Below, in pieces: positions 1 to 7,210 of a stretch of DNA of 28,277 bases (position 1 is its first letter; each line of letters begins with the position of its first letter). The notes below the pieces were generated by a model, which was not told the origin of the DNA, did not search any database, and saw only the letters and a program-made list of their open reading frames with translations. A program made the translations under genes and the position numbers. Where the stretch lies: positions 1 to 28,277 of the forward strand of contig JBBRZN010000024.1 of assembly GCA_038236705.1 (NCBI GenBank), in the 5' to 3' direction. This stretch comes from AC-32 sp038236705. Lineage in GTDB: Bacteria > Actinomycetota > Thermoleophilia > Gaiellales > Gaiellaceae.

Positions 1-1
1 G

Positions 2-1195
2 ACCTCGATGACGATCAACAGTCCCGCCGCGATGATGCTCGCCTTCTACATCTGCGTCGCCGAGCAGCAGGGGGTCCCGCGCGCCGAGCTCCGCGGGACG
101 ATCCAGACGGACATCCTCAAGGAGTACATCGCCCAGAAGGAATGGATCTTTCCGCCGGAGCCCTCGATGCGGCTCGTCACGGACATGGTTCAGTTCTGCT
201 CCGAGGAGCTGCCTCGCTGGCACCCGATCTCGATCTCCGGCTACCACATCCGCGAGGCCGGCTCGAACGCCGTCCAGGAGTTGGCCTTCACCCTCGCAAA
301 CGGGTTCGCCTACGTCGACGCGGCGATCGAGCGCGGGCTGGACGTCGACGAGTTCGCGCCTAGGCTCTCCTTCTTCTTCAACGCGCATCTCGACTTCTTC
401 GAGGAGATCGCCAAGTACCGCGCGGCACGTCGGATCTGGGCGCGGGAGCTGCGCGACCGCTACGGAGCGAAGAGCCCGCGCTCGTGGCTGATGCGCTTCC
501 ACACCCAGACCGCAGGGGTCTCGCTGACCGCCCAGCAGCCGGAGGTGAACATCGTCCGCACTGCCCTCGAGGCGCTGGCCGCGGTCCTCGGCGGCACGCA
601 GTCCCTGCACACGAACTCCTTCGACGAGGCGCTGGCGCTGCCGACCGAGAACGCAGTTCGGCTGGCCCTTCGCACCCAGCAGGTGATCGCCCACGAGACC
701 GGAGTCGTGAACACGATCGACCCACTCGGCGGCTCGTACTACGTCGAGGATCTGACCAACCGCCTCGAGGCCGAGGCCTACGACTACTTCGACCGGATCG
801 AGAAGCTGGGCGGTGTCGTGCCTGCAATCAAGGAGAACTTCTTCCAGCGCGAGATCGCGGAGGCGTCCTTCCGTTATCAGGCCGAGGTCGAGGCGAAGCA
901 GCGGATCATCGTCGGCGTCAACCGCTACGAGCTCGAGGACGAGCCGATCGAGATCCTGCGCATCGATCCCGCGCTCGAGGGGCAGCAGATCGCACGCGTC
1001 CAGGCGCTGCGGGACCGCCGCGACAGCGCGAAGGTCGAGGTCGGTCTGGCCCGCCTGAAGGAGGGCGCCGCCCGCGAGGACGTCAACCTCATGCCGGCGC
1101 TCGTGGATGCCGCGCGCGACTACGTCACTCTCGGCGAGATGTGCGACGCCCTGCGCGAGGTCTGGGGCGTCTGGCGCGAGACGCCAGTCTTCTAA
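2..1195 (+). CDS. B12-dependent acyl-CoA mutase large subunit, 5'-truncated by window edge (isobutyryl-CoA-mutase-like)
   Basis: This is the C-terminal part of the TIM-barrel (substrate-binding) subunit of a coenzyme-B12 acyl-CoA mutase, which rearranges the carbon skeleton of a CoA thioester by a radical mechanism. The frame is open at the window edge, so the true start lies upstream. Family motifs counted from the Met at nt 8: GTIQTDILKEYIAQKEW at 30-46, FPPEPSMRL soon after, and SGYHIREAG with the conserved His. The residue matching Arg207 of methylmalonyl-CoA mutase is Gln43 (CAG, nt 134-136); Gln here is known from isobutyryl- and 2-hydroxyisobutyryl-CoA mutases. The protein ends without a B12-binding domain, which is encoded separately at 3352-3747, as in those two-subunit enzymes. 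The family call is firm; the exact substrate is inferred. Confidence 0.93.
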   Translation, partial: TSMTINSPAAMMLAFYICVAEQQGVPRAELRGTIQTDILKEYIAQKEWIFPPEPSMRLVTDMVQFCSEELPRWHPISISGYHIREAGSNAVQELAFTLANGFAYVDAAIERGLDVDEFAPRLSFFFNAHLDFFEEIAKYRAARRIWARELRDRYGAKSPRSWLMRFHTQTAGVSLTAQQPEVNIVRTALEALAAVLGGTQSLHTNSFDEALALPTENAVRLALRTQQVIAHETGVVNTIDPLGGSYYVEDLTNRLEAEAYDYFDRIEKLGGVVPAIKENFFQREIAEASFRYQAEVEAKQRIIVGVNRYELEDEPIEILRIDPALEGQQIARVQALRDRRDSAKVEVGLARLKEGAAREDVNLMPALVDAARDYVTLGEMCDALREVWGVWRETPVF

Positions 1196-1240
1196 GGTTT
1201 CGAGGCTAACCCTGCGCCGGTTTCGTCGTCTACGATCTGG

Positions 1241-1807
1241 ATGGCCGTGAACGTCGTCCAGTCAGCCTTGTCCTCGCCCCGTTTCAACAGGTGGCTGCCG
1301 TGGCTTGCGGCCGCGCTGCTCGCAGCGGGCGTGATCGCGTTCCTGATCGTGTACTTCGGCAATACCGCCAACCCGGCGAAGGAGACGTTCGGGGGGCCGG
1401 CGCAGACTCCGCAGGTCGTCAAGCAGGTTCCGCTCCCGCAGGCTGCGCGCGTAACCGCCGGCAGGTTCATCCTGACCGCGGTCGCGCGCAGGAATCTCGA
1501 CGAGGCGTGGAACCTCGCCACGCCGAACGCCAGGGGCGGGCTGACCCACAAGGAGTGGATGACGGGCGAGATCCCGATCGTTCCCATGGGCGTGCCGATC
1601 GACAAGGCCGTGATCACGAAGATCCTCTATTCGCACGCCAAGGAAGCCGAGATCAACATCGTCATCGCCCCCAAGCCGAACAAGCTCAGAGTGAAGGATC
1701 AGCTCTACGTCATGGATCTGAAGAAGGTCGGCGAGGGCGACAACGCCCGCTGGCTCGTCGACTACTGCCAGCCGCATGCCTCAGCGGGCGTTCCCTACCA
1801 CAGCTAG
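1241..1807 (+). CDS. Membrane-anchored protein of unknown function, first of a tandem paralogous pair
   Basis: I do not recognise a named family. The protein has 188 residues: a short cytoplasmic start, one hydrophobic helix at about residues 19-40 (WLPWLAAALLAAGVIAFLIV), then a soluble, probably extracytoplasmic domain. That domain contains AVARRNLDEAWNLATP, GGLTHKEWMTGEIPIVP and WLVDYCQPH. All three have counterparts in the next gene, so the two arose by tandem duplication. A weak -10-like TACGAT (1231-1236) lies just before the ATG; GTG at 1247 is an alternative start that would suit a leaderless message. The size and layout (helix followed by a domain of about 120 residues) would fit a small NTF2-like domain, but this is only a guess. 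Confidence 0.75.
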   Translation: MAVNVVQSALSSPRFNRWLPWLAAALLAAGVIAFLIVYFGNTANPAKETFGGPAQTPQVVKQVPLPQAARVTAGRFILTAVARRNLDEAWNLATPNARGGLTHKEWMTGEIPIVPMGVPIDKAVITKILYSHAKEAEINIVIAPKPNKLRVKDQLYVMDLKKVGEGDNARWLVDYCQPHASAGVPYHS

Positions 1808-1827
1808 CGCTCGCCGCACACCGGGTC

Positions 1828-1833
1828 TATGCT
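1828..1833 (+). promoter_or_regulatory. -10 box TATGCT for leaderless transcript of the 1841 gene
   Basis: TATGCT matches four of six positions of TATAAT, including the key T-A and final T. It ends 7 nt before GTG 1841, so transcription would start at or next to the start codon. No clear -35 hexamer is visible at 16-18 bp. Confidence 0.45.
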
Positions 1834-1840
1834 CGTGCGG

Positions 1841-2614
1841 GTGAGGCGTCTGCTCTCCTCGCCGCGACGGAGGCGCCGGTTCTTGCGAGCCTCCGGGGTC
1901 GTCGCTGCCGCGGGCTGCGCGATCGCGATCGGCTTCCTCTATCCGAACACCGGGCGCGAGGAGGCGGGCTTCAGTCCCGGCAAGCCGCAGGTCACGCACG
2001 CTGAGCCGGCCGCGAGCCCGCTCTCGAAGAGCGACCTCGCCGCAACGGAGGCGACGCTCGACCACTTCGTGACGACCGCCGTCCTGCGGCGCCACCTCGA
2101 CGAGTCGTACGACCTCGTCAGCGACCAGTTGCACGGCGGCTTGACGCGGGCCGAATGGCGTACGGGCGACATTCCGGTCATCCCGTTCCTCGCTCGGGAC
2201 TTTGCCTTCGCCAAATCGAAGCTGAAGTATTCGTACGCCAACTTCGCGCGCTACGACGTGCTCATCTGGGCCAAGCCCCACGCGACCACCAGCTCGACGT
2301 CGTTCTCTCTCGAGCTGCGCGCAGTCGGCACCGGCAAGGGGCGCCACTGGCTGGTGGACTACTTCGAGCCGGTGGGCGGCGGGATCTCGATGCCGGCCAG
2401 GCCGCCGCGGAACCCGCTCAGCCTCCGCACCCCGCAGCCGAGCGCGACCGACGCGCCGCTCGGGGTCGGCTGGGTCTTCGTCCCGCTCAGCATCTTCAGC
2501 CTGATCGTGCTCGTCCCGACCGGCCTCGCGATCCGCGGCTGGCTGCGGAACCGGCGCGCCGACCGCGAGTACGCGGCGAAGACGCTTCCGCCGCTGCCCC
2601 CGCGCTCGACCTAG
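1841..2614 (+). CDS. Membrane protein of unknown function, second of the tandem paralogous pair, two helices
   Basis: The protein has about 257 residues. An Arg-rich N-terminus is followed by a hydrophobic helix (GVVAAAGCAIAIGFLYP), a domain paralogous to the preceding gene (AVLRRHLDESYDL, GGLTRAEWRTGDIPVIP, HWLVDYFEP), and a second helix near the C-terminus (VFVPLSIFSLIVLVPTGLAI) with a basic tail. The domain would sit outside between two helices. I chose GTG at 1841 because an upstream in-frame ATG (1829) lies inside a good -10 box, TATGCT (1828-1833), exactly 7 nt before this GTG; the ATG start would add four residues. The stop codon overlaps the stop of the convergent hydrolase in a shared CTAG. 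Function unknown. Confidence 0.75.
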   Translation: MRRLLSSPRRRRRFLRASGVVAAAGCAIAIGFLYPNTGREEAGFSPGKPQVTHAEPAASPLSKSDLAATEATLDHFVTTAVLRRHLDESYDLVSDQLHGGLTRAEWRTGDIPVIPFLARDFAFAKSKLKYSYANFARYDVLIWAKPHATTSSTSFSLELRAVGTGKGRHWLVDYFEPVGGGISMPARPPRNPLSLRTPQPSATDAPLGVGWVFVPLSIFSLIVLVPTGLAIRGWLRNRRADREYAAKTLPPLPPRST

Positions 2615-3339
2615 ATCTCGATCTCCAGACCGTCGGTTGCGAGCTCGAAGCCGTTCTCGAGCGGGCGCTCGGCCGGGCGGTGCGTGAGCAGCAGCCGCTT
2701 TGCCCCGGCCGCCTCGAAGGCCTCGAGCGCCTCGATGGCGCTGAGGTGGCCACGCGTGCCGCCCTCAGGATTGGTCTGGAGCAGGGTCGCCTCGCAGACG
2801 AACAGGTCGGCGTCGCGGGCGATCTCCTTCAGGCTCTCGCTCGGGCCCGAGTCGCCGGAGTAGCCGACGACGGTGCCGTTCGCCGAGGTGCGGAAGCCGA
2901 AGGCCAGCAGGTCGTAGTGCAGGACCCGGTGCGGTGTCACCTCGAAGCCCCCGGCCTCGAAGGTCTCGCCCTCGGCGTACTCGCGCAGGTCGAAGGCCTG
3001 CTCGAACATCTCCGGCCGCCCGAGGCGCTGGCCGATCGAGCTCAGCAGCTCACGCCCTTCCGGCGGTACCCACACCTGCGGCGGAGCAGTTCCCTCACCG
3101 GGGCCGAGGGTCGAGCCCCACACCCAGGGCACGAGGTCGCCCCAGTGGTCGAGGTGCCAATGGGTGATCGCGATCGCGTCCACGCTGGGCCAGCTTTCGC
3201 GTTCGCGTAGCTTCGCGAGCACGCCCGGACCGCAGTCCAGGAGCAGGCGCCCGGGGCCCTCGAGCAGGTAGCCGGACTGGGCGCCGCCGGGGTTCGGCCA
3301 CGCCGGGGAGCACCCGACGACGGTCAGTTTGACGCTCAT
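2611..3339 (-). CDS. Metallo-beta-lactamase-fold hydrolase (RNase Z/phosphodiesterase-like)
   Basis: A 242-residue MBL-fold enzyme, probably a metal-dependent hydrolase of phosphodiester or related bonds in the cytoplasm (no signal peptide). The metal-binding motif THWHLDHWGD gives His60, His62, Asp64 and His65. Further ligands are likely in GYSGDSG, the His of GHLSAIEAL and LLLTHRP, the order seen in the ElaC/RNase Z-type branch. I chose the ATG at 3339 because MSVKLTVVGCSP is the typical N-terminus; the frame stays open further upstream but that part is antisense to the mutase subunit. Its start codon is only 12 nt from the divergent mutase subunit start, so the two promoters overlap. Its 3' end shares CTAG with the convergent membrane protein gene. 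Substrate unknown. Confidence 0.88.
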   Translation of the reverse strand: MSVKLTVVGCSPAWPNPGGAQSGYLLEGPGRLLLDCGPGVLAKLRERESWPSVDAIAITHWHLDHWGDLVPWVWGSTLGPGEGTAPPQVWVPPEGRELLSSIGQRLGRPEMFEQAFDLREYAEGETFEAGGFEVTPHRVLHYDLLAFGFRTSANGTVVGYSGDSGPSESLKEIARDADLFVCEATLLQTNPEGGTRGHLSAIEALEAFEAAGAKRLLLTHRPAERPLENGFELATDGLEIEI

Positions 3340-3344
3340 ATACT
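3339..3344 (+). promoter_or_regulatory. -10 box TATACT for leaderless mutase small-subunit transcript
   Basis: TATACT is one base from consensus and ends 7 nt before ATG 3352, with no Shine-Dalgarno between. It overlaps the start codon of the divergent MBL gene (3337-3339), so RNA polymerase binding here should interfere with expression of that gene. Confidence 0.5.
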
Positions 3345-3351
3345 CAGCCTC

Positions 3352-3747
3352 ATGGCGCAGAAAATCCGTGTGGTCATCGCGAAACCCGGTCTCGACGGCC
3401 ACGACCGGGGGGCGAAGATCATCGCACGCGCTCTGCGTGACGCGGGGATGGAAGTCATCTACACCGGACTTCACCAGACCCCGGAGCAGATTGTCGAGAC
3501 CGCGATTCAGGAAGATGCGGACGCCGTCGGCATCTCGATTCTCTCCGGCGCGCACATGACCCTCGTGCCCCGGATTCTCGAGGGGCTGAAGGAGAACGGG
3601 GCGGAAGACGTGCTCGTCGTGCTCGGCGGGACGATCCCGAGCGAGGATGCGGACGAGCTGAAGAGCCAGGGCGTCGCTGCCGTCTTCACCCCTGGGGCGC
3701 CGACCGCGGAGATCGTGGACTTCCTCAAGGGCAAGGTCCTGGCCTGA
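3352..3747 (+). CDS. B12-binding small subunit of acyl-CoA mutase
   Basis: A 131-residue stand-alone cobalamin-binding domain that docks on the large subunit encoded about 2.2 kb upstream. The base-off/His-on signature is complete: AKPGLDGHDRG at the N-terminus (Asp-x-His-x-x-Gly, with His as lower axial cobalt ligand), then SILSGAHMTLVP and LGGTIPSED, which line the nucleotide tail. Length fits the small subunits of isobutyryl-CoA or archaeal-type split methylmalonyl-CoA mutases (about 130-140 residues). It is probably leaderless (TATACT 7 nt upstream). Its TGA stop overlaps a CTG that seems to start the enoyl-CoA hydratase, so the two are likely co-translated. Confidence 0.94.
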   Translation: MAQKIRVVIAKPGLDGHDRGAKIIARALRDAGMEVIYTGLHQTPEQIVETAIQEDADAVGISILSGAHMTLVPRILEGLKENGAEDVLVVLGGTIPSEDADELKSQGVAAVFTPGAPTAEIVDFLKGKVLA

Positions 3748-4511
3748 GCGTTCTGGTCGAGCGCGACGGTGGGATCGCGACCGTCACGATCGACCGGCCG
3801 GAGGCGATGAACGCCCTCGACCGGCCGACGCTGCAGGAGTTGCACGACCGCCTGCGGGAGACGAGCGCGGACGCCGAGGTGCGCGTCGTCGTGCTGACCG
3901 GATCCGGCGGAAAGGCGTTCGTCGCCGGTGCCGACATCAAGTACATGAGCGGCCTCGGAGTCGAGGAGGCCAAGGACTGGGGCGCGCTGGGCCACGAGTG
4001 CGGCCAGCTGCTCGAGACGATGCCGAAGCCGACGATCGCGGCGATCAACGGCTTCGCGCTCGGCGGGGGCTGCGAGCTCGCGCTTGCCTGCGACCTGCGC
4101 TACGCGGCCTCGACCGCGAAGCTCGGCCAGCCCGAGATCAACCTCGGGCTCATCCCCGGCTGGGGCGGCACGCAACGCCTCGCGCGCGCGACCACTATCG
4201 GGATCGCCAAGGAGCTGACCTTCACCGGCCGCCTCGTGGACGCCGAAGAGGCCCACCGGATCGGTCTCGTCAACGGCGTGCACGACCCGGTGCTCGACAA
4301 GGCGCGCGAGGTCGCGGCGCTGCTCGCCTCGAAGAGCCCGGTCGCGCTGGCCGCGGCCAAGGCGGCGACCAACCGGGCCCTCCAGGGCGAGCACGAGCGG
4401 AACCTCGAGCAGGAAGGCGCGGACTTCGGCGAGCTCTTCGTGGGCGAGGACGCGAAGGAGGGGCTCACGGCCTTCGCCGAGAAGCGCGACCCGGTCTTCA
4501 AGGGCCGCTAG
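3744..4511 (+). CDS. Enoyl-CoA hydratase/isomerase (crotonase family), apparent CTG start
   Basis: Hydrates trans-2-enoyl-CoA to 3-hydroxyacyl-CoA in beta-oxidation or branched-chain acyl-CoA breakdown. The oxyanion-hole segments KAFVAGADIKYM and NGFALGGGCELALACDLR are present. Both catalytic glutamates of the hydratase type are visible: GQPEINLGLIPG and AKELTFTG, matching rat Glu144 and Glu164. The first in-frame ATG (3807) would cut into the conserved first strand, because the frame upstream reads LSVLVERDGGIATVTIDRPE, the normal crotonase N-terminus. There is no ATG, GTG or TTG there; CTG at 3744 overlaps the previous stop as CTGA and has AAGG at 3733-3736 upstream. From CTG the protein has 255 residues, the usual family length. 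It shares CTAG with the convergent peptidase. Confidence 0.92.
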   Translation: MSVLVERDGGIATVTIDRPEAMNALDRPTLQELHDRLRETSADAEVRVVVLTGSGGKAFVAGADIKYMSGLGVEEAKDWGALGHECGQLLETMPKPTIAAINGFALGGGCELALACDLRYAASTAKLGQPEINLGLIPGWGGTQRLARATTIGIAKELTFTGRLVDAEEAHRIGLVNGVHDPVLDKAREVAALLASKSPVALAAAKAATNRALQGEHERNLEQEGADFGELFVGEDAKEGLTAFAEKRDPVFKGR

Positions 4512-5395
4512 CTGGCGACGAGCGAGACGAGCGCGGCGCTGAGGGAGAGGTCGTCGCCGCGCTGGGCCTTCAGCGTCGTCGGCGCGGGCGAGGTCCAGAG
4601 CACGACCTGCTGGCCGACCTTGGCGCTCGCGAGCTTCGCCGGAGTCCCACGCCCGCCGGGCTTCGCGACCGTCTGAACGGTGGCCGACTCGGGCACGAGG
4701 ACGAGCATCCGCCGGCGCAGGTTCGACTGGCGCTGCCGCATCGGCCAGGCGCCGATGCTCGAGGCGCGAATCTGAATCGCGTCGCCGGAGACCGCGGCGA
4801 CCGTCCCGCGCAGCTCGAGCGTGAACGGCGTCCCCCGCGGCGCCGCGAAGAGCAGGTGCTGGCCACGCTGGAGCCACGCATACGGATCGACCGCGCCCTT
4901 CCCGCCCGGATGCAGCTCGAAGTGCAGGTGCGCGTGGATGCCGTTTGCGTCGCCGGAGTCGCCCACGTAGCCGATCGGCTGGCCCGCGACGACCTTGGCG
5001 CCGTCCTTCAAACCCTTCGCGTACGAGGTTCCGGCGACGCACTTGCCGCGGTTGTCGTTCTTGGACGTGAGGTCGTTGTTGAGGTGGATGTAGTAGTAGG
5101 TCGTGCCGCTGCCGCCGTGCAGGTAGAGCATGCAGCCGGCGCTGGCGCTGGTCGTCCAGAACCCCACCTTGCCGGCCTCGGCGGCGAGTGCCAGGTTGCG
5201 CTTCGGCGCCACGATGTCGATCCCCTGGTGGGCGCCCCCCGCCCGCGGGTCGCCGAAGTCGTCGGTGTAGGTCGCTTGCCCCAGCACCGGGAAGATGATC
5301 TTGGCCGGGGGCGCTGCAGCCGCGCCGGTAGCGAGGGTCAGGAGGGTGAGGACGAGAAGAAGGGTTCCTCGGGCTGTGGTCCGGTGACTGTTCAC
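4508..5395 (-). CDS. Secreted M23 (LytM-type) metallopeptidase with C-terminal beta-rich domain
   Basis: Predicted peptidoglycan endopeptidase or LytM-like protein outside the membrane. From GTG 5395 the 295-residue product begins with a signal peptide (TLLLVLTLLTLATGAAAA). The M23 domain follows at about 35-175 with zinc ligands His56 and Asp60 (GGAHQGIDIVAP) and the HLH pair at 156-158 (HAHLHFEL), plus YIHL with His104. The frame is open much further upstream, but that part lacks protein-like sequence and would put the signal peptide in the middle, so GTG 5395 is preferred. The C-terminal 110 residues (LRGTVAAVSGDAIQI, then KVGQQVVLW) look like an OB-type or DUF5666-like beta domain, which is an inference. 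It is divergent from etfB. Confidence 0.87.
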   Translation of the reverse strand: MNSHRTTARGTLLLVLTLLTLATGAAAAPPAKIIFPVLGQATYTDDFGDPRAGGAHQGIDIVAPKRNLALAAEAGKVGFWTTSASAGCMLYLHGGSGTTYYYIHLNNDLTSKNDNRGKCVAGTSYAKGLKDGAKVVAGQPIGYVGDSGDANGIHAHLHFELHPGGKGAVDPYAWLQRGQHLLFAAPRGTPFTLELRGTVAAVSGDAIQIRASSIGAWPMRQRQSNLRRRMLVLVPESATVQTVAKPGGRGTPAKLASAKVGQQVVLWTSPAPTTLKAQRGDDLSLSAALVSLVAS

Positions 5396-5450
5396 GGTTC
5401 CGGGTCGCTCCGAAGCGCCAGACCCTAGCAGGGCCTCTATACGCCCTCGG

Positions 5451-5456
5451 TAAAGT
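5451..5456 (+). promoter_or_regulatory. -10 box TAAAGT upstream of etfB
   Basis: TAAAGT ends 9 nt before ATG 5466 in the 70-nt gap shared with the divergent M23 gene, giving a leaderless or very short-leader transcript for the etfB-etfA-ETF-QO operon. No Shine-Dalgarno is visible before the ATG. Confidence 0.4.
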
Positions 5457-5465
5457 CCGCGCGGC

Positions 5466-6251
5466 ATGAAGATCGCCGTCTGCGCCAAGCACGTGCCCGA
5501 AGCGACCGCCCAGCGGCGGCTCGACCCGCAGACGAAGCGGCTCGACCGCTCCGGCGAGGGAACGCTGAACCAGTTCGACGTCCATGCGGTCGAGGAGGCG
5601 CTGAAGCTGCGTGATTCCGGGGCGGATGCCGAGGGTGAGGTCGTGATCGTCTCGCTGGGGCCGGAGCGCGCGCTCGAGGCCATGCGCAAGGCGCTCGCGA
5701 TGGGCGCCGACCGGGTCGTGCTCGTCAGCGACGAGGGCGCGGCGGGCTCGGACCTCGTTGCAACCAGCCGCGTGCTCGCGGCCGCGCTCGAGCGCGAGGG
5801 TGCCGACCTCGTGCTCTTCGGCCAGCAGGCAAACGATTCCGACGGCGCCGTGCTCTGGGCCGCGGTCGCCGATCGGCTTCAGCGGCCGCTGATCTCGCAG
5901 GTCGCCGAGCTCACGCACGAGGATGGGAAGGTGCGCGGGAAGCGGCAGACCGAGTTCGGTTACGACGTGATCGAGGCGCCCCTTCCTGCGGTGATCGCCG
6001 TTTCCGACGCGATCAACGAGCCGCGCTACCCGTCGCTGAAGGGGATCATGGGCGCGAAGAAGAAGCCCCAGGAGACGGTCTCGCTCGGCGATCTCGGCGT
6101 CAATGCAGACGAGGCCGGCGAGGCGGGCTCACGCACGGAGGTCTATGCGCTGTGCGACCCTCCGGCGCGCGGCGACACGGTGAAGATCGAGGACGACGGG
6201 TCGGCGGCGGACAAGATCCTGCGGTTCCTGCAGGAGAAGAAGGCATTGTGA
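5466..6251 (+). CDS. etfB: Electron transfer flavoprotein beta subunit
   Basis: Forms the soluble ETF heterodimer with EtfA. ETF accepts electrons from acyl-CoA dehydrogenases and passes them to ETF-quinone oxidoreductase. The 261-residue product has the typical N-terminus MKIAVCAKHVPE, NQFDVHAVEEALKL, the segment VSLGPERALEAMRKALAMGADR, and LFGQQANDSDGAVLWAAVADRL in the nucleotide-binding region. YPSLKGIMGAKKK matches the conserved EtfB stretch near the C-terminal recognition loop. Length is normal. The last codons overlap the etfA GTG by 4 nt (GTGA), and etfA in turn overlaps the quinone oxidoreductase gene, so the three form one coupled operon supplying the electron chain for the neighbouring acyl-CoA enzymes. 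Confidence 0.97.
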   Translation: MKIAVCAKHVPEATAQRRLDPQTKRLDRSGEGTLNQFDVHAVEEALKLRDSGADAEGEVVIVSLGPERALEAMRKALAMGADRVVLVSDEGAAGSDLVATSRVLAAALEREGADLVLFGQQANDSDGAVLWAAVADRLQRPLISQVAELTHEDGKVRGKRQTEFGYDVIEAPLPAVIAVSDAINEPRYPSLKGIMGAKKKPQETVSLGDLGVNADEAGEAGSRTEVYALCDPPARGDTVKIEDDGSAADKILRFLQEKKAL

Positions 6252-7210
6252 AGACCCTCGTCTTCTTGGAGCACCACGAGGGCAAGCTGCAGAAGGACTC
6301 GTTGGGCGTGCTCGGCAAGGCGGCATCGCTCGGCGGAGAGGTGGAGGCGGCGCTGGTCGGCGAGGGAATCGAGGGGCTCGCGGCCGAGGCCGGCAAGCAC
6401 GGCGCCTCCCGGGTCTACGTGACCGACGACGTCCTGCTGGCCGCACCGCTGCCGCAGCCGCGGGTGGACGCACTCGAGAGCCTCCTCGAGGACGGGGGCC
6501 ACGACACCGTTCTCTTCGCGGCCAGCGTGCTCTCGGCTGATGTCGCAGCCGGCCTCGCCGGGCGCCTCGGCGCGGGGCTCAACTGGGATCTCACCGACCT
6601 CGTCGAGGAGGACGGACGGCTCGTGGGCAAGCGCCCCGCGCTCGGCGACTCGGTTTACGTCGACGTCGGCTGGACCTCGGAGCCGCGCCTGGCGCTGATC
6701 CGCTCCGGCACCTTCGAGCCCGCCGAGACGGGCGGCAGCGCGGAGGTCGAGAAGATCGAGCCGCGGCTCCAGGACTTCTCGCTCGCCGCGCGCATGGTCG
6801 AGCAGGCGCACGAGGAGAGCGAGGGGCCGTCGATCGAGGACGCCGACGTGATCGTCGCCGGGGGGCGCGGTCTGGGCGGCCCGGAGAATTTCGCGCTTAT
6901 CGAGGAGCTCGCCAGGGCCCTCGGAGGCGCGGTGGCCGCGACGCGCGCGGTCGTCGACGCGGGCTGGTACCCCTACGCGGCCCAGGTCGGCCAGACCGGC
7001 AAGACCGTCTCGCCGAAGCTCTACGTCGCGGTCGGCATCTCCGGTGCAATCCAGCACAAGGTCGGGATGCAGAGCTCCGGCCTGATCGTCGCGATCAACA
7101 AGGACCCGAACGCCCCGATCTTCGAGTACGCGGATCTCGGGGTCGTCGGCGACCTGCACGAGATCGTCCCGAAGCTGACCGAGCTCGTTCGAGCCCGAAA
7201 AGCCGCTTGA
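6248..7210 (+). CDS. etfA: Electron transfer flavoprotein alpha subunit
   Basis: FAD-carrying subunit of ETF. From GTG 6248, overlapping the etfB stop as GTGA, the product has 320 residues, a normal length, and starts VKTLVFLEHHEG. The C-terminal FAD-binding signature is intact from about residue 258: LYVAVGISGAIQHKVGMQ, followed by VAINKDPNAPIFEYADLGVVGD. The N-terminal domain contains the usual DTVLFAASVLSADVAAGLAGRL-like pattern. The last base of its TGA stop is also the last base of a TTGA that starts the ETF-QO gene, so all three reading frames are chained by 4-nt overlaps. Confidence 0.97.
   Translation: MKTLVFLEHHEGKLQKDSLGVLGKAASLGGEVEAALVGEGIEGLAAEAGKHGASRVYVTDDVLLAAPLPQPRVDALESLLEDGGHDTVLFAASVLSADVAAGLAGRLGAGLNWDLTDLVEEDGRLVGKRPALGDSVYVDVGWTSEPRLALIRSGTFEPAETGGSAEVEKIEPRLQDFSLAARMVEQAHEESEGPSIEDADVIVAGGRGLGGPENFALIEELARALGGAVAATRAVVDAGWYPYAAQVGQTGKTVSPKLYVAVGISGAIQHKVGMQSSGLIVAINKDPNAPIFEYADLGVVGDLHEIVPKLTELVRARKAA

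Noticed and set aside
3340..3555. Longer N-terminus for the MBL hydrolase, to ATG 3555
   Set aside because: The extra part is antisense to the B12-binding subunit and carries no family sequence; MSVKLTVVGCSP at 3339 is a normal start.
3507..5918. Very long open reverse-strand frame of about 800 codons
   Set aside because: It is antisense to the mutase subunit, hydratase and etfB and runs through the M23 gene in another frame. Its composition is Arg/Ala/Gly-rich and not protein-like, a usual effect of high GC; similar empty frames oppose the ETF-QO, glyA and atpA genes.
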